From Clostridiales bacterium (lineage in GTDB: Bacteria > Bacillota > Clostridia > Oscillospirales > Oscillospiraceae): a stretch of DNA of 64,000 nucleotides. This document shows positions 8,022-14,860 of this stretch, one piece after another (positions within the stretch are counted from its first letter, which is position 1; the number at the start of each line of letters is the position of its first letter). The stretch covers positions 213,471-277,470 of the forward strand of contig SFFE01000001.1 in the NCBI GenBank assembly GCA_004556965.1, given 5' to 3'. The notes under the pieces were generated by a model. It ran no database searches. It worked only from the letters and a program-made list of their open reading frames with translations, and was not told where the DNA came from. The translations under genes were made by a program, and so were the position numbers.

Positions 8022-9761
8022 TCACTTCGGTGCAGCGAGCAGCTGCACCACGTTTTCATAGTCGTATCGTTTCAAAAGACCGGGCGACGCCTGCGGCAGC
8101 GCGTCCAGTGCGTCCCAGTCCACGAGACAGGTGTGGCGCTTTTCCGCCGGACGCTTTGTTGCGCAGCGCGCGCGCTCGTCCGCCGACAGTTCCGCTGCGG
8201 GCAGCGGCGACCAGCCGCGGGTGAAGTGGAACATGTTCCAGCGCCGGTGCTCATACTGCGCCAGCCGCCAGTATACGGCTTCGCGCTGCGCGTCGTCCAG
8301 CGCTTCCATCCCGCCCGCGAGCGCCAGCTTGTTCGGAATGTCCCACACGACCGCGCGGTTCGAGGCCTGTGTGAACGTTCCGAGCTTTTGCCACGTCTCC
8401 GTGTGCAGGTTTCCCGCGCGGTAGCGCTGGTGCAGCGCCTCCGCCTGACGGTCCGCCGCGCGCTCGATCAGCTCGCTGTAAGTAAACTGCGTGCGGTTGA
8501 CGCGCTGAAAAAAGACGTCCTTTTCTCCGGCCAGCAGCGCGACGGTGCCCTCCGCGTCGTCGTACAGCGCCACGACGAGCTGCGGGTGCCGCTCGTCCAT
8601 GCCGAGCCTGCGAAACAGACGCAGCAGGCGCATCGCGGTGCGGACGTTTGTGTCCGTGTCCCCGGTGTCGATGACGATTTGATGCTGCGCCGTGCCGCGC
8701 GCCGCCACCGCGTCGAACAGCGCGTCCTCCTCCGGCGCAGCGGAGAGCCACGTCAGACCGGGCTCATCCGCCATGTGCGGATAGTCCCGCAGAAAGGCGG
8801 CCCGCTGCCGGTCGGAATCGGGCGCGGCAATGAGCGCGTCCAGTCCGTGCCGGTCGGCGGCGGCAGTCTCAAAGGCTGTGTTCTCAAAGGTTTCGAGCAA
8901 AAACTCGCGGCTCAGCGCGCCAAAGCCGATCACGCACAGGGAAAACGGTGCGTCCGGTACGTAAATGCCGTCGCGCACTGCGCCGAGTCCGTGCGCTTGC
9001 AGGTAGCGAATCGGCAGATTCTCCGTCAAAAACGCGCGCACCAAAAGCTGCTCGCGCGAGACGAGATAGGCGTCCAAATGGTCGAAGTGCAGATTCTCCA
9101 GCCGCAGCAGGTCATTGTCCAGAAACGCGGTCACGTGCAGGTTCAGCAGCCGCTCGCCGCGCGCGTCCAGCTCCTTCAGACGCTGGTAGTTGTTGTGCCA
9201 TGCGTCCGGCAGCAGCACGACGTGGCAGTCCTGCGCGGGGCGGAGCGCATCCCAAACGGTATCGTCCGCCGTGAGCGCGCCCGGGATGACTGCGCCGCCG
9301 TCCTCCGCTGCGGGCAGATAGACGACAGCCGGCTTTTTTGTGTGCGCGTGAATATCCGCAATGAGCGCCTGCGCGTCCGCCTGCACGCCGCAGACGACGT
9401 AGACGGTGTCTGCGCGGCGTACCCGCCGCTTTTGCACCATCCGGTCGAGTGCGCGCTGAAACAGCAGTACCGCCACGCTCTGCACCGTGCACAGGGAGGC
9501 GATCAGAAAAATGCAGGATACCTGCAAGGAATCCCCCGGAGACACGTCTCCCTGAAAGGTGATGGCGCATACAGCCTGATACAGGCTGGAGACCAGCGTT
9601 TGCAGGATGCCGGTACCGGCGGGAAGCTGTCGGAAAAACAGCAGCAGGGAAACAAAAACATAGTTGTAGCTCACGGTCAGCAGGCTGCGCGTCCGCTCGC
9701 GCCCTTTGCGCATGCAGACGGTCAGCAACACCAGACCCAAAAGATATCCCAGCAGCACCAA
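8022..9761 (-). CDS. Channel-like TrkA/RyR-domain membrane protein
   Basis: First gene of the TIR-STAND operon, 579 residues. The start is a TTG at 9761 placed 8 bases after AAAGGGGG; no in-frame ATG lies upstream. The N-terminus has about three hydrophobic helices; between the last two, SLYQAVCAITFQGDVSPGDS resembles a 2-TM potassium-channel pore region in which the TVGYGD filter is degenerate (TFQGD). Then come two Rossmann-like stretches: ADTVYVVCGVQADAQALI near 115, and FSLCVIGFGALSREFL near 280, TrkA-N-like. The C-terminus carries a RyR-type domain: YEHRRWNMFHFTRGW, then KRHTCLVDWDALDALP and YDYENV. Prokaryotic RyR domains occur with conflict-system genes. I infer a membrane effector or ion-flux device gated by a nucleotide signal; the name of the family is not certain. 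Confidence 0.75.
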   Translation of the reverse strand: MVLLGYLLGLVLLTVCMRKGRERTRSLLTVSYNYVFVSLLLFFRQLPAGTGILQTLVSSLYQAVCAITFQGDVSPGDSLQVSCIFLIASLCTVQSVAVLLFQRALDRMVQKRRVRRADTVYVVCGVQADAQALIADIHAHTKKPAVVYLPAAEDGGAVIPGALTADDTVWDALRPAQDCHVVLLPDAWHNNYQRLKELDARGERLLNLHVTAFLDNDLLRLENLHFDHLDAYLVSREQLLVRAFLTENLPIRYLQAHGLGAVRDGIYVPDAPFSLCVIGFGALSREFLLETFENTAFETAAADRHGLDALIAAPDSDRQRAAFLRDYPHMADEPGLTWLSAAPEEDALFDAVAARGTAQHQIVIDTGDTDTNVRTAMRLLRLFRRLGMDERHPQLVVALYDDAEGTVALLAGEKDVFFQRVNRTQFTYSELIERAADRQAEALHQRYRAGNLHTETWQKLGTFTQASNRAVVWDIPNKLALAGGMEALDDAQREAVYWRLAQYEHRRWNMFHFTRGWSPLPAAELSADERARCATKRPAEKRHTCLVDWDALDALPQASPGLLKRYDYENVVQLLAAPK

Positions 9762-9821
9762 AATGGCGGCCCCCTTTGCCGAATCTACGATAAAAGTTGC
9801 ATTTTTTGTAGCTTATGAAAC

Positions 9822-9850
9822 ATTATATAGGAGCAAAAAAGCCATGGCAA
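9822..9850 (-). promoter_or_regulatory. Promoter of the RyR/TIR-STAND operon
   Basis: On the minus strand TTGCCA (9850-9845) and TATAAT (9827-9822) are separated by exactly 17 bases, a near-consensus vegetative promoter. Transcription would start near 9815, leaving a leader of about 50 bases before the TTG start codon at 9761. Confidence 0.75.
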
Positions 9851-9878
9851 CAAAAAAGTGACGGCACGGCTGAAAAAA

Positions 9879-9907
9879 TGGACGAAAAGCGGCTGCCGTG
9901 CTACAAT
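9879..9907 (+). promoter_or_regulatory. Promoter of the PPP phosphatase gene
   Basis: TGGACG (9879-9884) and TACAAT (9902-9907) lie 17 bases apart on the plus strand, just upstream of the phosphatase gene and divergent from the TIR-STAND promoter. Confidence 0.55.
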
Positions 9908-9927
9908 CATCCAACAGGGGGGATCCT

Positions 9928-10647
9928 ATGAACTATGTGATGAGCGATCTTCACGGCTGCCTGAAGGAGTACCGGCAGGCGCTGCGCGCCATCCGCTTTT
10001 CCGATGCGGACACGCTCTACGTCCTCGGCGATGTGATCGACCGCGGGCCGGACTCCGTCGGGCTGCTGCGGGACATGATGCTCCGGCCGAACGTCATCCC
10101 GCTGATCGGAAACCACGAATATATGGCGCTGCGCGTGCTGCGGCGGTTGTGCGTGGAGATCACGGCGGAAACTGCCGAACGCTACCTGCGTCCGGATGAC
10201 CTTACTGCCTATGCGCACTGGTGCGCCGACGGCGGGGACAAGACCGCCGCACAGTTTCGGGCGCTGGCGCGAAAGGAGCAGGAGGAACTGCTGGACTATC
10301 TGGAGGAGTTTTCCCTGTATGAGACGGTGCGCGCCGGGGGAAGGGACTATGTGCTCGTCCACGCCGGGCTGGAGCCGTTTGATCCGGACCAGCCGCTGGA
10401 GGACTACCATCTGGCGGAGATGATCTTCCGCTCGCCGGATTATGACCGCGTATATTTCCCGAACCGCGTTCTCGTCACCGGGCACACGCCGACCGCGGCG
10501 CTCGGCGCGGCGCATCGGGGCAAAATCGTGCAGCAGAATAACCACATTGCCATCGACTGCGGTTGCGTGTTCGGCATGGCGCTCGGCGTGTACTGCCTCG
10601 ACACGGGCGAAACGTGGTATATTCCGGCGCAGACGGCGGAGAAATGA
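9928..10647 (+). CDS. PPP-family metallophosphoesterase
   Basis: A 239-residue phosphatase of the calcineurin-like PPP superfamily, cytosolic. The metal-ligand signature is intact: SDLHG near the N-terminus (DxH), GDVIDRGPDS, GNHEYMALR, then VHAGLEP and TGHTPT, which supply the remaining histidines. These bind two metal ions and hydrolyse phosphomonoesters, including phospho-Ser/Thr in related bacterial enzymes (PrpA-like). Start ATG 9928 follows CAGGGGGGATCCT. An earlier in-frame start at 9898 would fall before the expected transcript start. Monocistronic by position; the substrate cannot be told from sequence. Confidence 0.85.
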   Translation: MNYVMSDLHGCLKEYRQALRAIRFSDADTLYVLGDVIDRGPDSVGLLRDMMLRPNVIPLIGNHEYMALRVLRRLCVEITAETAERYLRPDDLTAYAHWCADGGDKTAAQFRALARKEQEELLDYLEEFSLYETVRAGGRDYVLVHAGLEPFDPDQPLEDYHLAEMIFRSPDYDRVYFPNRVLVTGHTPTAALGAAHRGKIVQQNNHIAIDCGCVFGMALGVYCLDTGETWYIPAQTAEK

Positions 10648-10654
10648 TTTTTGG

Positions 10655-10683
10655 TTGCACTTGAGCAGAGAATCGGGTATAAT
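10655..10683 (+). promoter_or_regulatory. Promoter of prfC
   Basis: TTGCAC (10655-10660) and a perfect TATAAT (10678-10683) with a 17-base spacer precede prfC; the transcript would begin near 10690 with a leader of about 35 bases. Confidence 0.6.
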
Positions 10684-10724
10684 AGCCCAGTTTGAAGATC
10701 AAAACTTGTTTGGGTGAATGTACT

Positions 10725-12317
10725 ATGGATATGAAACAGGAAATCGAGCGCCGCCGGACGTTTGCAATCATCTCGCACCCGGACGCCGGCAAGACCACGC
10801 TGACGGAGAAGTTCCTGCTCTACGGCGGGGCGATCCAGCTTGCAGGCTCGGTCAAGGGCAAGGCGACGGCGCGGCACGCGGTGTCGGACTGGATGGAGCT
10901 TGAAAAGCAGCGCGGCATCTCGATCACGTCGTCGGTCATGCAGTTCGAGTATGAGGGCTACTGCATCAACATCCTCGACACGCCGGGCCATCAGGACTTT
11001 TCGGAGGATACCTACCGCACGCTCATGGCGGCGGACAGCGCGGTCATGGTCATCGACGGCGCGAAGGGCATCGAGCCGCAGACGCGCAAGCTCTTCAAAA
11101 TCTGCGCCATGCGCCATATCCCGATCTTTACCTTTATCAACAAGCTCGACCGCGAGGCGCGCGACCCATTCGAACTGATGGAGGAGCTGGAAAACGAGTT
11201 CGGCATCGGCACGTACCCGGTGAATTGGCCGATCGGCTGCGGGCACGACTTCAAGGGCGTGTTCGACCGCGACCGCCGCGAGATTCTGGCTTTTCAGGAG
11301 TTCCATCGCGGGCAGAACAAGATTCACGCCATCGAGTGCGAACTGACCGACACCGAGCGGCTGGACGAGCTGATCGGCCCGCGTATGCGCGAAAAGCTCG
11401 TCGAGGACATTGAGCTGCTCGACGGCGCGAGCTACGAGTTCGATCTCGATGCGGTGCGCGCCGGTCGGTTAAGCCCCGTGTTCTTCGGCTCGGCGCTGAC
11501 GAACTTCGGCGTGGAGCCGTTTTTGGAGAACTTCCTCAAGATGACCACGCCGCCGCTCCCGCGTGAGACGGCGGACGATATGGTTGATCCCTTCTCGCCG
11601 GAGTTTTCCGCGTTCGTGTTCAAAATTCAGGCGAACATGAATAAGGCGCACCGCGACCGCATCGCGTTCATGCGCATCTGCTCCGGCAAGTTTGAGCGCG
11701 ACCGGGAATATTTCCACGTGCAGGGCGGCAAGACGCTCAAGCTCGCGCAGCCCCAGCAGATGATGGCGCAGGAGCGCGCGATCATCAACGAAGCTTACGC
11801 GGGCGACATCATCGGCGTGTTCGACCCCGGCATCTTTTCCATCGGCGACACGGTCTGCGACCCGAAACGGAAGGTACAGTTTGAGGGCATCCCGACTTTC
11901 GCGCCGGAGCACTTCTCCGTCATTTCGCAGGTGGACACCATGAAGCGCAAGCAGTTTGTCAAGGGCGTCACGCAGATCGCGCAGGAGGGCGCCATTCAGA
12001 TGTTCCACGAACCGAACAGCGGCATGGAGGAGGTCATTGTCGGCGCGGTCGGCGTGCTGCAGTTCGAGGTGCTGGAGTACCGCCTCAGGAACGAGTACAA
12101 CATCGACATCCGCCGCCGCGACCTGTCATATTCCTTCATCCGCTGGATCACGAGCAAGGTCGAAGACCCCAGCGCGCTGAATCTCGCGTCGGACACCAAG
12201 TGGGTGCAGGATTTCCACGGCAAGAACCTGCTGCTGTTCAACAACGAATGGAGCATCCGCTGGGCGGAGCAGAAAAATCCGGGACTGGAGCTGGCTGAGT
12301 TCAGCCGGAACTGGTGA
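10725..12317 (+). CDS. prfC: Peptide chain release factor 3
   Basis: RF3, a translational GTPase of 530 residues, recycles RF1/RF2 from the ribosome after peptide release. The G domain has all boxes: G1 SHPDAGKTT, G2 in the RGISITSS stretch, G3 DTPGHQDF and G4 NKLDREARDP. Domains II and III follow, and the length is normal for the family. I place the start at ATG 10725 (MDMKQEIERRR); the ribosome site is weak (GGGTG), so the ATG at 10731 is an alternative. The gene is monocistronic, with its own promoter and a strong terminator. Confidence 0.95.
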   Translation: MDMKQEIERRRTFAIISHPDAGKTTLTEKFLLYGGAIQLAGSVKGKATARHAVSDWMELEKQRGISITSSVMQFEYEGYCINILDTPGHQDFSEDTYRTLMAADSAVMVIDGAKGIEPQTRKLFKICAMRHIPIFTFINKLDREARDPFELMEELENEFGIGTYPVNWPIGCGHDFKGVFDRDRREILAFQEFHRGQNKIHAIECELTDTERLDELIGPRMREKLVEDIELLDGASYEFDLDAVRAGRLSPVFFGSALTNFGVEPFLENFLKMTTPPLPRETADDMVDPFSPEFSAFVFKIQANMNKAHRDRIAFMRICSGKFERDREYFHVQGGKTLKLAQPQQMMAQERAIINEAYAGDIIGVFDPGIFSIGDTVCDPKRKVQFEGIPTFAPEHFSVISQVDTMKRKQFVKGVTQIAQEGAIQMFHEPNSGMEEVIVGAVGVLQFEVLEYRLRNEYNIDIRRRDLSYSFIRWITSKVEDPSALNLASDTKWVQDFHGKNLLLFNNEWSIRWAEQKNPGLELAEFSRNW

Positions 12318-12324
12318 AGACCGT

Positions 12325-12360
12325 ACAGCGCCGCACGTGAAATACGTGCGGCGCTGTTTT
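12325..12360 (+). terminator. Terminator of prfC
   Basis: A perfect 14-bp stem: ACAGCGCCGCACGT (12325-12338) pairs with ACGTGCGGCGCTGT (12344-12357), with a GAAAT loop and a short T-run. It also closes the convergent minus-strand gene. Confidence 0.85.
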
Positions 12361-12942
12361 CTATAGATTTCCGTAAGCAATCGCCTGATTGATATCGGCA
12401 TAGCTGGGCGGAATGATCTCGACGTGTTCCGGGCAGAAGGAGAGAAATTCGCGATATTCCTCCTCATGGTAGGGAAGCAGCAGCGCGCCCTCCGGCGGCT
12501 TGGAGACATAGCCGTCGTGAAAGTTCTTGACAGCCGGCCATCTGCTGCAGGCGATGACCGGGCGGCGATGCCAGTCGTTTTTCCCGCCATTTCTCAAACG
12601 TTGAAAGGAATAACATTCGATCACGATTACGCTGACATAGCGGAATTCTGACCAGAACCGCTTTTTCCCGAGAGAACCGTCGCCTCGATGCGGTGCAATT
12701 CCTTCCGCATCAACGATGTATGCGTCTGGATCGCGTTTATAGGTGCACGCGACCCAGATGTGGCTGCCTACGATAATAAACAGGAACGCTGCAAATATAT
12801 ACAAGTAACTTCGATTATTGGTATAGTGATAAATCAGAATGCCCACAATGGAATAGAGCGCTTCAAGGAAAGGTAATCCGGCTCGAAGTGCAACCTTTGC
12901 GTTCTCCACCATTTTCGGATAATCGTCTTCCCGAATCCGCAT
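12361..12942 (-). CDS. Hypothetical two-helix membrane protein
   Basis: I do not recognise this 193-residue protein. ATG 12942 (MRIREDDYPKM) has GGGAGG 7 bases upstream, so it is preferred over the TTG five codons earlier. Two adjacent transmembrane helices (about residues 25-45 and 50-72) are followed by a cytosolic-looking part: IVDAEGIAPHRG, WSEFRYVSVIVIE, ALLLPYHEEEYREFLSF. That layout, two helices and then a PH-like beta domain, recalls YcxB-like proteins, but the match is weak. It is convergent with prfC and stands alone. Confidence 0.6.
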   Translation of the reverse strand: MRIREDDYPKMVENAKVALRAGLPFLEALYSIVGILIYHYTNNRSYLYIFAAFLFIIVGSHIWVACTYKRDPDAYIVDAEGIAPHRGDGSLGKKRFWSEFRYVSVIVIECYSFQRLRNGGKNDWHRRPVIACSRWPAVKNFHDGYVSKPPEGALLLPYHEEEYREFLSFCPEHVEIIPPSYADINQAIAYGNL

Positions 12943-13087
12943 CAGACAGCCTCCCAACGATCACAATTTTTTCCATGATATCACATCCATACGTCAATTT
13001 CAATTCTTTCCCACATCACAAACCGACAGGTTTCTTCCGTATCCTTGTGTATACTGGTGTCAAACGAGACCAGAGGAGGAAGAAATC

Positions 13088-13225
13088 ATGAAGCAGATCC
13101 GGATGTTTGTGCTGACGGTACTGGCGATGCTGCTGCTGTCCTCCGGCGTACATGCGGCGGGGGAGACAGTGACCGAAACACTGTGCCATGTGGAGCTTGC
13201 CGCCGCAGTCCTGTGTGAATCCTAA
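13088..13225 (+). CDS. Small secreted 45-residue peptide
   Basis: A short ORF with a very strong ribosome site (AGAGGAGGAAGAAATC before ATG 13088). The product begins MKQIRMFVLTVLAMLLL and ends its leader at VHAA, a clear signal peptide with an Ala-x-Ala-type site. The mature part is only about 20 residues (GETVTETLCHVELAAAVLCES) with two cysteines. A TATACT -10-like box lies near 13049. A bidirectional terminator follows directly. Function unknown; a secreted signal, a toxin-like peptide or a truncated remnant are all possible. Confidence 0.55.
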   Translation: MKQIRMFVLTVLAMLLLSSGVHAAGETVTETLCHVELAAAVLCES

Positions 13226-13257
13226 AAAAATGCCTCCCGGCGGTTCGGGAGGCATTT
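13223..13257. terminator. Bidirectional terminator
   Basis: AATGCCTCCCG (13229-13239) pairs with CGGGAGGCATT (13246-13256), with T-runs on both sides. It serves the small peptide gene and the convergent acyltransferase-like gene. Confidence 0.85.
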
Positions 13258-13274
13258 CAAGTATGTATATCGGC

Positions 13275-14150
13275 TTAGAACAGGTCTTCGACCACTTTCT
13301 CCGGCGGGACTTCGAGCAGCTCGGGATTGTGCAGATACTTTTTAAAGTACTTGAATGACGTGGCGTAATAATACCCGTCGCAGATGCGCTCGTCGGTATT
13401 GGCCTTGAAGTCGATGTACTTGCGCTGCACGAGGTTGCCATTCATGTCCAGCTCCATCGCCTTGCGCTTGGCGCCGAAGGCGATGAACAGCGGCAGGTTG
13501 CCGAAGTTATAGATGTGGTGATAAATCGGCGCGATGCCGAGCGAGCCGAGGTCGGTGATGATCATGGAACCGTGGAAGGGGCTTGCGTCCAGCAGCGACT
13601 GCGGGATGACGCCGAAATAATCCATCACCCGGAGCACGCCGATGGCGAAGCGCAGCAGGAAGCGCGGGAGCTTGATGAGCGCGCCGGCGACCTCCTCGGT
13701 GTTGTTATCCTGATCGCCGAACTTGATTTCGTTGATTTTTTCCGTCATTTTGTGGTACACGTCGAAAATCGTGTCGTACGGATCGAAAACGACCTTGATG
13801 GTCGTCTCGGTCGAGTCCGTGGACATGCCGCGACGGACCGTCAGCACGACCTCAATGTTGTTGCGCGCATAGATGCGCCGGCCGGAGATGAAGCGGTTGA
13901 TGCCGGGCCGCTGCGACACCATGCGGACGTAGGCAGCAATGAACAGGTGCAGATAGCCAAGCCCCTTGTAGCCCTCCAAACGCTTCTGGCGCAGCCAACG
14001 GTCAGTCTCCGAAATCTCCACGCAGTCCGCAAACTGGTTGCAGGCGTCGCTTCTGACGGGCATGATGTAGGGCATAAATTTATAGAACGGAGCCAGCGAG
14101 TGAATCAGGCGGCCTTCCTTCCGGTCGCCAATTCTTTTTTTGTTCGCCAC
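13275..14150 (-). CDS. 2-oxoacid dehydrogenase E2-like acyltransferase
   Basis: A 291-residue stand-alone protein related to the catalytic (CAT-fold) domain of dihydrolipoyl acyltransferases. There is no lipoyl or E1/E3-binding domain and no pyruvate dehydrogenase neighbours. The GTG start at 14150 follows GGGGGG by 6 bases. Family-type stretches: GRRIYARNNIEVVLTVRRG, SPFHGSMIITDLGSLGI, and the C-terminal ERICDGYYYA. In true E2 enzymes the last motif is HxxxDG; here the His position is Glu, so ordinary acyl transfer is doubtful. Physiological role unknown. It has its own strong promoter. Confidence 0.7.
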   Translation of the reverse strand: MANKKRIGDRKEGRLIHSLAPFYKFMPYIMPVRSDACNQFADCVEISETDRWLRQKRLEGYKGLGYLHLFIAAYVRMVSQRPGINRFISGRRIYARNNIEVVLTVRRGMSTDSTETTIKVVFDPYDTIFDVYHKMTEKINEIKFGDQDNNTEEVAGALIKLPRFLLRFAIGVLRVMDYFGVIPQSLLDASPFHGSMIITDLGSLGIAPIYHHIYNFGNLPLFIAFGAKRKAMELDMNGNLVQRKYIDFKANTDERICDGYYYATSFKYFKKYLHNPELLEVPPEKVVEDLF

Positions 14151-14191
14151 AAAAATCCCCCCAAAAGAAATTCAAACTTTTAAACAAATAC

Positions 14192-14220
14192 ATTATAAGA
14201 CAAGTTTCAGTTTCTGACAA
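14192..14220 (-). promoter_or_regulatory. Promoter of the E2-like gene
   Basis: On the minus strand TTGTCA (14220-14215) and a perfect TATAAT (14197-14192) have a 17-base spacer, directly upstream of the GTG start at 14150. The region 14151-14545 is AT-rich and non-coding, and holds this promoter and the divergent V-ATPase promoter. Confidence 0.75.
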
Positions 14221-14445
14221 GGGCGAGATTCTTAATTTTACGATCATTTTTGTAAAACAACGGCTAAGAGAGGACAATATAGGATTGCATAGGAAATATA
14301 GGAAACCTGCATTTGGTCGAAATGACGAAACATCTTCCAGTATATTGTTATTTTTGTGACGATAACGCGAAAAACCTAACAATATCAATACTTTTTTAAC
14401 ACAAATAAGTTTGAAAAATGTCAAGAGGAAATTGGAAAAATTGAC

Positions 14446-14474
14446 TTGATAAACCGCAGAAAATAGTTTACTAT
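14446..14474 (+). promoter_or_regulatory. Promoter of the V-ATPase operon
   Basis: TTGATA (14446-14451) and TACTAT (14469-14474) with a 17-base spacer lie about 70 bases before the first V-ATPase gene; TATGTACAAT nearby is an alternative -10. Confidence 0.55.
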
Positions 14475-14545
14475 ATGTACAATGTGTAGGAAATGCCGGT
14501 GAAACACGGGCATTATGCATAGATTTATCGTCGGGAGGTGTGTGA

Positions 14546-14860
14546 ATGTCATTCGAAGCGATAACAACGATCCGTGAAGCGGAGGAGCGCGCCAAGCAAA
14601 TCAAAGCGGAGGCGACCGCCGCAGCCGGCGCTGCGGTGGAAGCGGCGCAGGCTGAGGGCAAGGCGGCCGTGGATGCTGCGCTGCGCAAAGCGCAGGATGA
14701 GCTGCAGGTGCTCCGAACCAAGTCCGATGAGAAGGCGCGAGAGGACGCCGAGGCGTTAGCGTCCAGCACCAAAAACAAGGAGGCTGCGATGCGTACCCGC
14801 GCGAAGACCAGATTGGACAAGGCTGCATCACTCATCGTGGAAAGGATTGTGAACGGCTGA
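14546..14860 (+). CDS. ntpF: V-type ATPase subunit G/H (peripheral stalk)
   Basis: A 104-residue, almost entirely helical, Ala/Glu/Lys-rich protein (EAEERAKQIKAEATAAA...), as expected of the peripheral stalk subunit that pairs with subunit E as a coiled coil. It is the first gene of the nine-gene operon and its stop codon overlaps the start of ntpI. GGGAGGTGTGTGA precedes ATG 14546. Position as the first ntp gene, helical character and size support the call; the sequence of this subunit is poorly conserved. Confidence 0.8.
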   Translation: MSFEAITTIREAEERAKQIKAEATAAAGAAVEAAQAEGKAAVDAALRKAQDELQVLRTKSDEKAREDAEALASSTKNKEAAMRTRAKTRLDKAASLIVERIVNG

